64,000 nucleotides of DNA from CBDBBY01 sp965203795 (GTDB lineage Bacteria > Pseudomonadota > Alphaproteobacteria > Rhodobacterales > Rhodobacteraceae): NCBI GenBank assembly GCA_965203795.1, contig OZ241915.1:1240001-1304000 (forward strand), in the 5' to 3' direction. The position numbers and the translations under genes are program-made. The notes beneath the pieces are model-generated. The model was given only the letters and a program-made list of their open reading frames with translations, ran no database searches and had not been told where the DNA came from. Numbering within the stretch: the stretch's first letter is position 1; every line of letters starts with the position of its first letter. Below, piece after piece: positions 26,584 to 35,437 of the stretch.

Positions 26584-27681
26584 TCAGCCGCCGCCGGAAT
26601 TCCGCCGCAGGACGCGGACGAACTCGTCGGCGTCTTCGCAATCCAGCAGGAACTCCGACGCGCCCTCCAGCTGGTCGGCGGTCTTGAGCCCGGCGACCAG
26701 CTCGGACAGCGCGGCCCGCCGGCTCAAGCCGAATTTCCTGGCCGCCTGCCGCCGCAGAATTTTGCGCATCCCGTCGATCTGCCCTTCGTTGCGCCCTTCG
26801 TTGCGCCCTTCCTCGCGCCCTTCCTCGCGCCCTTCTTTGCGCCCTTCCTTGCGCCCTTCGGTTCGAACCTTGTCGAACGCCCGGTCGAAGCTTCTCTCGA
26901 ATACGGAAGCGACCTCCTCGTGATCCTGCATGGCTTCGGTCCTCTTCAGTTCATCCAAGTCTTCCTGCGGAATTCCGCGGGAGTGCTCCGCGACCGCCAG
27001 CGCCAAGCCGATGAACGCATCGCGCAACCCCTTGTGCTCCGGGCCCAAGGCGGTCCGGAGCATCGCCGCGAGCTTGGCGCCGGGTTCGGCCGAACCCGGA
27101 TTGGAGAGCGCGCAAAGGGCGCCGATGGCGTTGCCTTCCGGATACTTCCCGGCATCGGCCCGGCGCAGCTCAATGACATCATAGCGTTGGCGGGTCTGGT
27201 ATTCCAGCAGCCATTCGTCCTTGCCTTCGATCAAATCCAGGTAATCCGTCGGCGCCGACCATTCCGCGTCGCCGGAGTAGATCACCACCGGCACGACGGG
27301 GGGAAGCGAGAGATGCAGCCCGTCCTCCCGCCGCTCGCCTTCGGCCTGCTCCCTCGCCCGCAGGACGTAGTTGAGGACCCGCCGCGCCATCATCGGATCC
27401 ACCCGCGACTGGAACTCGATGAGGACGAAAAGGTAGACCCAGTCTCCGCCGCTCTTCGACTTCACCCGCCAGATCCTGTCGGCGCGGCTGCTCCGCTGCC
27501 GGTCGTCGGCGAATTCCCCTCCGGCTTGGCACAGGGTGCCGAGATCGACCGCGGCGAGGAACCGGGCCGGGGCGATGGCCCGCAGAAGGTCCCCGGCCAT
27601 CCGGCTCTCGTTGAAGAGCCGCTTGAACATCGCGTCGTAGCGCACCGCCGCGCCCGCCGTCGCCGATCCGCTTCGGGACAT
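26584..27681 (-). CDS. Rpn-family PD-(D/E)XK nuclease/putative transposase
   Basis: A 365-residue protein with the Rpn/DUF4351 layout: RYDAMFKRLFNESRMAGDLL near the start, the nuclease core VYLFVLIEFQSRVDPMMARR (E-x-Q form of the PD-(D/E)XK motif), VPVVIYSGDAEWSAP, and a C-terminal helical region. Residues 273-300 are a run of EGR(K/E/N) units encoded by a 12-base tandem repeat (26,781-26,864). Rpn proteins promote RecA-independent recombination and are often linked to mobile DNA. The frame is intact and isolated. Confidence 0.8.
   Translation of the reverse strand: MSRSGSATAGAAVRYDAMFKRLFNESRMAGDLLRAIAPARFLAAVDLGTLCQAGGEFADDRQRSSRADRIWRVKSKSGGDWVYLFVLIEFQSRVDPMMARRVLNYVLRAREQAEGERREDGLHLSLPPVVPVVIYSGDAEWSAPTDYLDLIEGKDEWLLEYQTRQRYDVIELRRADAGKYPEGNAIGALCALSNPGSAEPGAKLAAMLRTALGPEHKGLRDAFIGLALAVAEHSRGIPQEDLDELKRTEAMQDHEEVASVFERSFDRAFDKVRTEGRKEGRKEGREEGREEGRNEGRNEGQIDGMRKILRRQAARKFGLSRRAALSELVAGLKTADQLEGASEFLLDCEDADEFVRVLRRNSGGG
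26781..26864. repeat. 12-bp tandem repeat, seven units, in the Rpn gene
   Basis: GCCCTTCGTTGC and close variants are repeated seven times without a gap (84 bp). On the coding strand each unit specifies the tetrapeptide (K/E/N)EGR, so copy-number change keeps the reading frame. Confidence 0.9.
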
Positions 27682-28000
27682 TGAACCTGCCGATCCTGAT
27701 TGCTCCGCGCCTCATATGCGGCGGGCTTGCGGAATGTAAGAGCCGAATTCCGTTGCGCATCCGACCCCGGACGGGCACGAGTTTGCGTCCGGCCAATAGC
27801 GGCGGGGCGAAAACGAACGTGCGGATTTCCTGAACCCATCGCGGCCAGTCCGGCGCGCGCTCGACAGGGCGCGGCCGTCCCAATGCGAAACAGGTCGGAA
27901 TTCCTTCGGCAGGATTTTCGTTGGCAACGGATTCGTTGGCAATGGATTTGTTGGCAAACCAAACGGGAATGCCGATGGCGGGAGCGGGCCAGCCGGACAA
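27682..28000. other. Intergenic stretch with short tandem repeat
   Basis: No gene is supported here. At 27,912-27,958 three units GGATT-(TT)-CGTTGGCAA-x (17, 15 and 15 bp) are arranged in tandem. The region precedes the Rpn gene on the minus strand and may hold its promoter. Confidence 0.45.
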
Positions 28001-28192
28001 TCAGCGGCGGTCCGGCTCCTGCAGCGCGTCCAGCACCACGTTGTTGCCGTCCAAGACGACCTTGCCGGCGTTCTCGAAATTCACCGTGATCAGATTGCCG
28101 ATGATGGACTGGATCTGGCCCGTTCCCCACTCGGCGCAGGCAGGGTTCCGGACCAGCTGGCCCGGCTCGAGAAACGAGTTCAGCTCGTGCAT
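28001..28192 (-). CDS. DUF3553 family small protein
   Basis: A 63-residue protein, MHELNSFLEPGQLVRNPACA then EWGTGQIQSIIGNLITVNFE and NAGKVVLDG. This matches the alphaproteobacterial DUF3553 family, which resembles the N-terminal RNAP-interacting module of CarD in size and Gly-rich beta pattern. Function is unknown. It may be co-transcribed with the gmk and carbonic-anhydrase genes 66 bases upstream. Confidence 0.8.
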   Translation of the reverse strand: MHELNSFLEPGQLVRNPACAEWGTGQIQSIIGNLITVNFENAGKVVLDGNNVVLDALQEPDRR

Positions 28193-28258
28193 CTCAAAGC
28201 TTGCCGGTTCGCGCGAATGCGGCTTGGGCGAGGCCGCGCGTCAATGAACCTGCTGCCG

Positions 28259-28798
28259 TCACTCCTGATATGCGCCCGCTTCCGAAAGCAGCTCGGCGAA
28301 GCGCTTGGCGTTGGCCGCATAGTGCTCGGCCGCCCGCGCGATCCCCGCGCGGTCGTCCGCGCTGGTTTCGCGAACGGTTTTCGCCGGCGATCCCATCGCC
28401 AGGCTGCCATCGGGCACGGATTTGCGTTCCGTCACAAGCGAGCAGGCGCCCACGAGGCAGTCGCGCCCGACGCGTGCGCCATTCAGGATCGTGGCGTTCA
28501 CGCCGATCAGCGTGTTCGCGCCGATTGTGCATCCGTGCAGCATGGCCTTGTGCCCGATCGTGCATCCCGGCCCGATCTCGAGCGGGTACCCGGGATCTGT
28601 ATGCAGCACGCAGTTCTCCTGGATGTTCGTGCCGTTGCGGATGACGATGGGCTCGTTGTCGCCCCGGATGGTCGTTCCGAACCAGATGGAAACGCCTTCC
28701 TCGATCACGACGTTCCCGATGACGCTCGCGGTCGGCGCGACCCAGCAGTCGCTTTCCGGCAGGGTCGGCGTCGTGCCGCCCAGCGCGAAAACCGTCAC
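28259..28798 (-). CDS. Gamma-carbonic anhydrase-like hexapeptide protein
   Basis: A 179-residue left-handed beta-helix protein. The three zinc-ligand histidines are visible in CVLHTD and GHKAMLHG, with the hexapeptide repeats IGPGCT, IGHKAM, IGANTL and GVNATIL. The start is GTG at 28,798, which overlaps the gmk stop (GTGA), so it is translationally coupled to gmk. Family members (YrdA/PaaY/CaiE group) bind Zn or Fe; many have low or no anhydrase activity, so the reaction is uncertain. Confidence 0.88.
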   Translation of the reverse strand: MTVFALGGTTPTLPESDCWVAPTASVIGNVVIEEGVSIWFGTTIRGDNEPIVIRNGTNIQENCVLHTDPGYPLEIGPGCTIGHKAMLHGCTIGANTLIGVNATILNGARVGRDCLVGACSLVTERKSVPDGSLAMGSPAKTVRETSADDRAGIARAAEHYAANAKRFAELLSEAGAYQE

Positions 28799-29445
28799 GA
28801 GTTGCGGTCCTCGAATTCGCGGTTCAGGCCGCCGACAAAGCTCCCGAGGCAGAGCTGCCTTGAGCGGCGGTTGCGCTCGGAGCGAATGATGCTGCAAACC
28901 TTTTCAAAAACGCGTTCCAGGTTCTTGTTCACAAGGACGAAATCGTAGTCCGCCCAGTGGCTGATCTCCTTGCGGGCCGTCGCCATCCGGTACGCGACTG
29001 ACTTCTCGTTTCCCGGCTCCCGGTTTCGAAGCCTGCATTCAAGCGCGGCGATCGTCGGCGGCAGGACGAATATTGAAATCGCGTCGTCCTCCAAATCCGA
29101 CTGCCGGATCTGGGCCCCGCCTTGCCAGTCGATATCGAAGACGACATCGCGGCCATCCTCGACCGCTTCGCGGACCGGCCCTTCCGGCGTTCCGTAGTGG
29201 TGGCCGAACACCTCCGCGTGCTCCAGGAACCGGCCTTCCTCGACGAGCGACAGGAAGCGCTCCCTGCCGACGAAATAATACTCGCGCCCGTCCTTCTCGC
29301 CCGGCCTCGGCTCCCGGGTCGTGTAGGATACCGACTCCTTGATCGACGAATCCCAATCCTTCAGCATTCGGGAAAGGGTCGTTTTTCCGGCGCCCGACGG
29401 CGAAGACAGGATGATCAGCAGTCCGCGTCGCCGGTATGATTTCAT
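28795..29445 (-). CDS. gmk: Guanylate kinase
   Basis: A 216-residue enzyme converting GMP to GDP with ATP. P-loop SSPSGAGKTTL (residues 14-24), GMP-binding SVSYTTREPRPGEKDGREYY, GHHYGTPEGPVREAV, and VVFDIDWQGGAQIRQ are all present. ATG at 29,445 was chosen because the protein then begins MKSYRRRGLLIILSSPSGAG, as in orthologues. The gamma-carbonic anhydrase gene follows with a 4-base overlap. Confidence 0.95.
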   Translation of the reverse strand: MKSYRRRGLLIILSSPSGAGKTTLSRMLKDWDSSIKESVSYTTREPRPGEKDGREYYFVGRERFLSLVEEGRFLEHAEVFGHHYGTPEGPVREAVEDGRDVVFDIDWQGGAQIRQSDLEDDAISIFVLPPTIAALECRLRNREPGNEKSVAYRMATARKEISHWADYDFVLVNKNLERVFEKVCSIIRSERNRRSRQLCLGSFVGGLNREFEDRNS

Positions 29446-29609
29446 GTTGTCGCCCGCGCGGCCGTCGTCGACCAGGTTCTTCCCGGCCGCCCCGTCCGCA
29501 GGCCGTCCGGAAATGCAGCGCGTCCTATACCCTATCAACGCTCTGCGAAAGACCGCGCGCTTGCGATTTGCGTCTTGCAGCGGGCTTGACGGGCTTCGCC
29601 TTCGGCGCG

Positions 29610-30269
29610 CTATCGGCCGGAATCCGTAAGGATGGGCCCGAGGATGTGCCGCAGCGCGTCGGACGGGGCAGGGACGTTCCACATCTCCGGGCCGATCACC
29701 AGGAAATCCGAAACGGGCGCGAACGCGGCAGCCTGCTCCGGCGAGCCGCAGCAGTCGGCCAAAGCCGGAATGACCGTTGTCGAAGTCCAGAGTTCGAGGA
29801 AATCGGGACTCACGCAACCGGCCGCCGGACCGCCGCCCGCGTCCAGAGGCCCGAACGCGACGTAGTCGGCGCTGGCTTCCCCTGCCTTGTAACCGGCATC
29901 CCGCGACGAGCCGCAGAAGGCTCCGATGGTGCGCTCGTCGCCGAGCAGCCTGCGCGAATCCCGGACCGCGCGGGCGCCGTCGGTCAGATGGACGCCGTCC
30001 AGCCGGCATCGTGCGGCCAAGTCGGCCCGGTCGACGGCAAGAATCTCGGTTTCGCCGCCACCGGCGCCCGCGAGCAGGAACTCGGCCATCGATTCGAAAT
30101 CCCGTTCGCCAGCGGCAGGCCGCTGGATACGGATGCACGCGATTCGATGCTCGGCCAGGACGGATGCGATAGCGTCCTTCAGTTCCGGGCGGTCGGGACC
30201 GTGCGGAACCTCAAGGCAAATTCCGGGCCCGGGCGATGGCTTGCGGGCTTGATCGGGTATGGATGTCAC
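29610..30269 (-). CDS. Thiamine-phosphate synthase (ThiE/TenI)-like protein
   Basis: A 219-residue TIM-barrel protein: SVLAEHRIACIRIQRP, LAARCRLDGVHLTDGARAVR, TIGAFCGSSRDAGYKAGEAS and ADYVAFGPL match ThiE-family order (ThiE normally couples HMP-PP and THZ-P). The pyrophosphate and thiazole-binding residues are not all conserved (GAFCGSS in place of GVSxHS), so it may be the divergent alphaproteobacterial paralogue rather than true ThiE. The start is probably GTG at 30,269; no ATG fits. Confidence 0.7.
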   Translation of the reverse strand: MTSIPDQARKPSPGPGICLEVPHGPDRPELKDAIASVLAEHRIACIRIQRPAAGERDFESMAEFLLAGAGGGETEILAVDRADLAARCRLDGVHLTDGARAVRDSRRLLGDERTIGAFCGSSRDAGYKAGEASADYVAFGPLDAGGGPAAGCVSPDFLELWTSTTVIPALADCCGSPEQAAAFAPVSDFLVIGPEMWNVPAPSDALRHILGPILTDSGR

Positions 30270-30352
30270 TGCGGAATCCGTGATGAGAGCCGATGATCGC
30301 GATCGGCAGTCAGCAAGAGCGCGCCGCGGGTCGTCCCGCGCGCGGCTTTGCG

Positions 30353-30967
30353 TCACTCGCCCAAATACGCTGCCGCGGTGTTGTCCGCCATGGTTTTTGC
30401 GGTCTCGCGGGACTCGCCGGAGGCGACATGCGCCTCGTACCATTTGTCGGCGCAGTGCCGAACGAATACCTTCCCGCCGTCGGTTCCCAGCCAGCCCTCC
30501 CCGGCCTTGCGGACTCCGGAAGGGCATCCGGGGTCCAGATGAGCCGCCAGCCCGACGAGGGACATGTCCCATCCCACGCCGGTCGCGCCCGGACCGAATT
30601 TCCGCCAATGCTCCTCGGGTGCGTCGTCGAGCGTCATCGAATGCTCAAGCCGAAGCGCCGTTCCGGCTGCGGCGCGCGCAACCTCCACGTCCACCCAGGA
30701 CATGTTTCCGCCGAACTCCCAAGTAACCCCGATTCTTGCGGGCGGCTGGCAGAGCTCGATTGTTCCGCTCGCGTTTCCTTCGAGCCGGTATCGCCCGCCG
30801 GGCCGCAAATCGCCGCTGATGGGCGTGAGCCAGTCGGAAATGCATTCCGCCAAGGTCAGCGCATCCCAAAGCGCGCGCTGGTCGGAAGGGAAGTCCCGGT
30901 GCAGGGCCCGTCGCCGGCCGACGCGAACTTCGCGCCGATGCGCGCCTTCGAATTTGCCGAAGTCCAT
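30353..30967 (-). CDS. SRPBCC (AHSA1-type) domain protein
   Basis: A 204-residue protein starting MDFGKFEGAHRREVRV. LWDALTLAECISDWLTPISG, RPGGRYRLEG and GVTWEFGG are the AHSA1/START-like helix-grip fold commonly annotated as ATPase activator or polyketide-cyclase-like. A C-terminal extension ends with WYEAHVASGESRETAKTMAD. The ligand is unknown. It is divergent from trmJ. Confidence 0.75.
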   Translation of the reverse strand: MDFGKFEGAHRREVRVGRRRALHRDFPSDQRALWDALTLAECISDWLTPISGDLRPGGRYRLEGNASGTIELCQPPARIGVTWEFGGNMSWVDVEVARAAAGTALRLEHSMTLDDAPEEHWRKFGPGATGVGWDMSLVGLAAHLDPGCPSGVRKAGEGWLGTDGGKVFVRHCADKWYEAHVASGESRETAKTMADNTAAAYLGE

Positions 30968-31208
30968 TTCCAGCTCCGACCGTAGAGTTCCGCAATGGCG
31001 CATCTTGCACGAACCGAATTCCCTTGCCAACGAAGCGAAGCGCGGGCGGCAGAGGCGCCCATCGCCGCGGCTGCCGCGTTTGCAATCGAACCAACGCGAA
31101 TCTAGACACCCTCGGTCAATGCGGGACGGACGCACGGCCCGGATTTATCGCAGTCGAGCAAGGACAACGTTGGCTGGCATAACCAATTCGGCACGGACTG
31201 GCGCCCCT

Positions 31209-32024
31209 ATGAACGGGCCCGGCGATTCGCCGAAGGAACCAGCGGAGACGCAGCCCGTTTTCGTGCTGTCGAGGCCGCAGCTCGGCGGGAACATCGGCGC
31301 GGCCGCGCGCGCCATGCTCAACTTCGGACTGGACAGGCTGCGGATTGTCGCCCCCCGCGACGGCTGGCCAAGCGAGGAAGCGGTCGCGATGGCCAGCGGG
31401 GCGGGGCGGGTTATTGACGGAGCGGAGCTGTTTCCAACGGACGCGGACGCGTTGTCGGACTGCTCGTTCGTCTTTGCGACCACCGCGCGCCGTCGCGAGG
31501 CGAACCTTCCTGTGGTTCCGCCGTCCGAGGCCGCGGCGGAGGCGCGGGTCCGCGCCGAAGCCGGGCAGAGGGTCGGGTTTCTTTTCGGTCCGGAGCGCGC
31601 CGGGCTGGAAAACGTCGAACTAGCCCGGGCAGGGGCCATTATCTCGGTTCCGTCCAATCCCGAATTCAGCTCGCTGAACCTTGCGCAGTGCGTGCTGCTG
31701 ATCGCGTACGAGTGGAAGCTGGCGCGGTTCGACAGGGCGCGCTTCGACCTCAGGCACGAACGGCTGCCGCCATCCAGACTGGAAGCGAAGGAGGTTTTGG
31801 CGAACAGGCTGGAGCGCGACTTGGAGCAAGCGGGCTATTTCTGGCCGGAGAGCAAGTCGGACGGCATGAAGCTGAATCTCCGCAGCCTGATCATGCGCTT
31901 GGAGCTGAGCGATCCGGAAGTGCGCACGCTCCACGGCGTTCGCAAGGCATTGAAGAGGATGGAAAGCGGCGGCGGCTCCAGGCAGTCGGAGCATGAAGCC
32001 GCCGGCGGGGGAGTTGCGGAATGA
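31209..32024 (+). CDS. trmJ: tRNA/rRNA methyltransferase TrmJ-like (SPOUT)
   Basis: A 271-residue SPOUT-class protein. VFVLSRPQLGGNIGAAARAM then LNFGLDRLRIVAPRDGWPSE near the start, GFLFGPERAGLENVEL and SVPSNPEFSSLNLAQCVLLI in the knot region are diagnostic of TrmJ, which 2'-O-methylates position 32 of tRNA with SAM. A TTG at 31,170 with AAGGA upstream is an alternative start, adding 13 residues. The stop overlaps ctaA by four bases. Confidence 0.88.
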   Translation: MNGPGDSPKEPAETQPVFVLSRPQLGGNIGAAARAMLNFGLDRLRIVAPRDGWPSEEAVAMASGAGRVIDGAELFPTDADALSDCSFVFATTARRREANLPVVPPSEAAAEARVRAEAGQRVGFLFGPERAGLENVELARAGAIISVPSNPEFSSLNLAQCVLLIAYEWKLARFDRARFDLRHERLPPSRLEAKEVLANRLERDLEQAGYFWPESKSDGMKLNLRSLIMRLELSDPEVRTLHGVRKALKRMESGGGSRQSEHEAAGGGVAE

Positions 32025-33166
32025 AGCCGGAACGCCGGATCTTCGAGGAAGTCGATCACAAGGATGCGACGCGGACAGGCGACGGGCCGACAGGGGCAAC
32101 CGACCGTCGAAACTCCACGCGCAGGCTGGTCGCGAATTGGCTCCTCGGACTTTGCGCGCTTGTCATACTGACCATTGTCGTAGGCGGGCTGACGCGCCTC
32201 ACCGATTCCGGTCTTTCGATTACGGAGTGGCGGCTTGTCGCTGGCGTCATTCCGCCTCTCAGCGAGGCGGCATGGCAGGCGGAGTTCGCCAAATACCAGG
32301 AAATCCCCGAATTCCAGCTGCAGAACCAGAGCATGGATCTTGCCGCCTTCAAGCGAATCTACTGGTGGGAATGGACGCACAGGCAACTCGGGCGGCTCAT
32401 CGGGCTCTATTGGGCGGCAGGGTTCGTCTGGTTCGCATTCACGAAACGGCTGCCAACGGGATGGGCACCGCGGCTTCTGGGCGTCGGCGTGCTGATAGGG
32501 GTGCAAGGGGCGGTCGGCTGGTGGATGGTCGCGAGCGGGCTTTCCGGCAGCAGCGTCGACGTCGCGCCCGCAAGGCTGCTGGTCCACTTGATGCTTGCAT
32601 TCGCGATTCTGGGAATTGCGGCATGGTTTGCCATGGTGCTGCGAACCGACCAAGCCTCGCTTTACCGGGCGCGCCGAAACCGCGAGCAGGCGCTGGAACG
32701 ATTCGGCGTTGCAGTCCTTGCGCTATCCATCGTCCAGATCGCCCTTGGAGCGCTGGTGGCGGGAACCGACGCGGGCGCGGCATTCCCCACATGGCCCCTC
32801 ATGAACGGGGAATTCCTCCCGTCGGACAGTTTCGCCTTGGACCCCGCGATGTCGAATTTCGTGGAAAACCCGGCGCTGACGCAGTTCAATCACCGCATCG
32901 CGGGATACTTGCTGGCCGCGCTTGCGCTGGTCGCTCTCTGGCGCAGCCGGTCTAGCCCGCGCGCCTCGACCAAACGTGCGTTTCATTGGGTCGCGGCGGC
33001 TGTGCTCCTGCAGGCTGCGATCGGCGTGGGCACGATTCTTTATTCCGCGCCGGTGGCGCTCGCCGCCGTTCACCAGGCTGGTGCCGTCGTTGTCTTCCTT
33101 CTGGTTCTTCGCGCGTGCTTCCAATGCCGGTATCCGCGCGATTCGGTTCTGGGAGTTCCGCAGTGA
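32021..33166 (+). CDS. ctaA: Heme A synthase CtaA (Cox15)
   Basis: A 381-residue membrane protein with eight hydrophobic segments. The paired heme-ligand histidines are in WEWTHRQLGR, LLVHLMLAF, QFNHRIAGYLL and AAVHQAGAVV; the family text VVGGLTRLTDSGLSITEWRL is near residue 53. It oxidises heme O to heme A for cytochrome c oxidase. ATGA overlap with trmJ upstream and GTGA overlap with the carboxypeptidase gene downstream indicate one operon. Confidence 0.93.
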   Translation: MKPERRIFEEVDHKDATRTGDGPTGATDRRNSTRRLVANWLLGLCALVILTIVVGGLTRLTDSGLSITEWRLVAGVIPPLSEAAWQAEFAKYQEIPEFQLQNQSMDLAAFKRIYWWEWTHRQLGRLIGLYWAAGFVWFAFTKRLPTGWAPRLLGVGVLIGVQGAVGWWMVASGLSGSSVDVAPARLLVHLMLAFAILGIAAWFAMVLRTDQASLYRARRNREQALERFGVAVLALSIVQIALGALVAGTDAGAAFPTWPLMNGEFLPSDSFALDPAMSNFVENPALTQFNHRIAGYLLAALALVALWRSRSSPRASTKRAFHWVAAAVLLQAAIGVGTILYSAPVALAAVHQAGAVVVFLLVLRACFQCRYPRDSVLGVPQ

Positions 33167-34647
33167 CCGGCGGCGCGTACGGGGAGCTGCTGGATTACCA
33201 GAAGGAATCGGAGGCGCTTTCGCAGATTTCCGGCCTGCTGGAATGGGACCAGGAAACCTGCATGCCGAAGGGCGGCTACGGGCAGCGCGCGGAACTCATG
33301 GGCGCGGTCAGCAACGCGCTCCATCAGCGTCAGAGGTCGGACCGGCTCGGCGAGCTCCTTGCCGCGGTCGACCTTCGGAGCCTTGACGAAGCGGGTGCCG
33401 CGAACGTCCGGCACATCCGCCGCCGCCGCGACCGCGCAATGCGGATTCCAGCCGACCTTCCGAGAGCGATCGCCCGCGCAGGGTCGAAGGGTTACCAAAC
33501 ATGGGTGGAGGCAAGAAAGGAAAACGATTTCAACCTGTTCCGTTCGGTTCTTGCGGAAATGGTTTCGTTGAAGCGGCAGGAAGCGCGAGCCGTGTCGGAG
33601 GATGGCCGCCTGTACGACGCCCTTCTGGACGAGTTCGAGCCCGGCATGACGTCCGACCAGCTGGACGCGATGTTCGCGGCAATGCGGCCCCGTCTGGTCT
33701 CACTCGCGGAGCGAATCTTCGGGTCCGAAACCAGGATAGAACCGCTCGCGGGAGAATTCCCGGAAGCGGTCCAGCTTGCGCTCGCGCGCGACGTTGCAAC
33801 TCGCTGCGGCTACGATTGGAACCGCGGCAGGCTGGATCTCGCCGTGCATCCTTCGACGGTCGGTGCCGGGAACGACGTTCGGATCACGACGCGCATCGAC
33901 GAGGCGAACCCATTCAACTGCATTTACTCAACGATCCATGAGGCCGGGCACGCCCTCTACGAACTGAATGTCGCGCAGGAGCACTTGCTGACGCCTGTGG
34001 GCGGAGGAGTCTCGATGGGCGTCCACGAAAGCCAGTCGCGGATGTTCGAGAACCAGCTTGGACGCAGTTTCCCGTTCTGCGGATGGCTGGCGGAGCGGAC
34101 GGGCAAGGAATTCGGCGTCCCGGGGATAGGGGACGCGCGTTCGTTCTACGCGAAGGCCAACAGGGTAGCGCGCCAGCCGATCAGGACCGAAGCCGACGAG
34201 GTCCATTACAATCTGCACATCATGCTCCGGTACGATCTGGAGACGGAGCTGATCGCCGGCGGCCTCGAAACAGAGGACTTGGAGGAGGCGTGGAATGCGC
34301 GGTTCAGGGCCGATTTCGGATTTGACGTCGACAGCGCCGCGAACGGAGTTCTGCAGGATGTCCACTGGTCCGTCGGCCTGTTCGGCTACTTCCCAGCGTA
34401 CGCGTTGGGGAACGTTTACGCAGGCTGCCTGCATGCCGCTTTGCGGAAGGATTTGCCCGATTTGGACGGCTCGCTTTCGGCGGGCGATTTGCGCCCGGCC
34501 GCCGAGTGGCTGTCCGACAGGGTGCACCGGCACGGGGGGCTGCGGGAGCCGGTGGCGACGGTCGAACGAGCTTCGGGCGGCGAAGTTTCGGAAGTGCCGC
34601 TGCTGGACTACTTGGAGGAGAAGTTCGGCGAAATCTACAAATTGTAG
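33163..34647 (+). CDS. M32 family metallocarboxypeptidase (Taq type)
   Basis: A 494-residue cytosolic zinc peptidase. The metal site HEAGHALYE (HExxH) and downstream GVHESQSRMFENQLGRS are clear, as are DVRITTRIDEANPF and HWSVGLFGYFPAYALGN. The GTG at 33,163, overlapping the ctaA stop, gives the normal family length; an ATG at 33,124 inside ctaA is less likely. It trims C-terminal residues from peptides. Confidence 0.92.
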   Translation: MTGGAYGELLDYQKESEALSQISGLLEWDQETCMPKGGYGQRAELMGAVSNALHQRQRSDRLGELLAAVDLRSLDEAGAANVRHIRRRRDRAMRIPADLPRAIARAGSKGYQTWVEARKENDFNLFRSVLAEMVSLKRQEARAVSEDGRLYDALLDEFEPGMTSDQLDAMFAAMRPRLVSLAERIFGSETRIEPLAGEFPEAVQLALARDVATRCGYDWNRGRLDLAVHPSTVGAGNDVRITTRIDEANPFNCIYSTIHEAGHALYELNVAQEHLLTPVGGGVSMGVHESQSRMFENQLGRSFPFCGWLAERTGKEFGVPGIGDARSFYAKANRVARQPIRTEADEVHYNLHIMLRYDLETELIAGGLETEDLEEAWNARFRADFGFDVDSAANGVLQDVHWSVGLFGYFPAYALGNVYAGCLHAALRKDLPDLDGSLSAGDLRPAAEWLSDRVHRHGGLREPVATVERASGGEVSEVPLLDYLEEKFGEIYKL

Positions 34648-34670
34648 CTCGTATCCGAACAAGCAAACGT

Positions 34671-34875
34671 CAACGCGTTGAATCTTCGTCTTTGATTCTC
34701 GATTGGTAGACTCCCCGAGTCCAGCAGAATTCCCCGAATTCGCTGCCATGTCCACGGTCTTCCGTCAATCTCCAGAGGCAATCTGAATGCTCAAATCCAC
34801 TGGGGAGCGATCCCGGCAGGGTTCGACCGGCATCGGGTCGATCAAGCCGGACGCGATATCCCAGTGCTGCTCGGG
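34671..34875 (+). pseudogene. ISNCY 5' remnant
   Basis: CAACGCGTTGAAT (34,671) and the translated text TGIGSIKPDA then DIPVLLG match the left end and first 35 codons of the ISNCY element at 8231-8460 (DIGSIKLDA, DIPAVLIG). Nucleotide matches such as ATCGGGTCGATCAAG are exact. The remnant stops where the HigB toxin reading frame begins. Confidence 0.65.
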
Positions 34876-35136
34876 CACCGAGGCCTCGACGCGCTCAATG
34901 ATGATCGGCCAGCCCGGCGGGTGGTGCTTGGACATGCCGAGAAGCTGAAGCACATCTGTGATGTGCTGGACCGAAGCCGCGGACGCGACTACGTGGACCT
35001 GCCGGGATTCCGATTCCACGCGCTGAGGGGCAAGATGAAAGGTCGCTGCGCAGTTTCTGCGTCAGGGAACTGGCACGTGATTTTCTGGTTCGAAGACCGG
35101 AACGCGGTCGATGTCGATTGCGTGGACCATCATTGA
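34864..35136 (+). CDS. higB: HigB/RelE-type toxin, N-terminus altered
   Basis: A 90-residue protein from a GTG at 34,864. LPGFRFHALRGKMKGRCAVS and SGNWHVIFWFED are the HigB-type ribosome-dependent mRNA interferase core. The usual first strand (MIKSFxHKGL) is missing; the first residues are encoded by ISNCY-derived sequence, so the toxin may be weakened. The antitoxin gene follows after 13 bases, the toxin-first order of higBA. Confidence 0.8.
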   Translation: MLLGHRGLDALNDDRPARRVVLGHAEKLKHICDVLDRSRGRDYVDLPGFRFHALRGKMKGRCAVSASGNWHVIFWFEDRNAVDVDCVDHH

Positions 35137-35149
35137 GAAGGATCGGACC

Positions 35150-35437
35150 ATGGCGATGAGAAATCCGCCGCACCCCGGCGGAATCGTGAGGCGGCAATGT
35201 CTCGAGCCTCTCGGCTTGTCCGTGACGCGAGCCGCCGAAGGTCTGGGGGTTACGCGCCAAGCTCTTTCCAAGCTCGTCAACGGGAATGCGGGCATCTCGA
35301 TCGATATGGCGGTTCGCCTGTCGAGGGCGTTCGAGTCAAATCCTGAGACGTGGCTCGGCATGCAGATGGCCTGCGATCTGTGGCAGGCTCGTGATCGCAT
35401 GGACTGGATTGTGGTCGAGCGGTTCGAGGCGGCCTGA
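35150..35437 (+). CDS. higA: HigA-type antitoxin (XRE HTH)
   Basis: A 95-residue protein starting MAMRNPPHPGGIVRRQCLEP. The helix-turn-helix LSVTRAAEGLGVTRQALSKL then VNGNAGISIDMAVRLSRAF and NPETWLGMQMACDLWQA are typical of HigA (VapI group). It neutralises HigB and represses the operon. GAGAAGGATCGGACC upstream contains a fair ribosome-binding site (GAAGGA). Confidence 0.9.
   Translation: MAMRNPPHPGGIVRRQCLEPLGLSVTRAAEGLGVTRQALSKLVNGNAGISIDMAVRLSRAFESNPETWLGMQMACDLWQARDRMDWIVVERFEAA

Noticed and set aside
26781..26864. Possible CRISPR array from regular short repeats
   Set aside because: Units are 12 bp without spacers and encode an EGR run inside an intact gene. No repeat-spacer pattern or cas gene is present anywhere in the window.
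27700..28089. Small plus-strand frame between the Rpn and DUF3553 genes
   Set aside because: Arg/Ala-rich shadow with no ribosome-binding site; it overlaps the real minus-strand DUF3553 gene and the tandem repeat.
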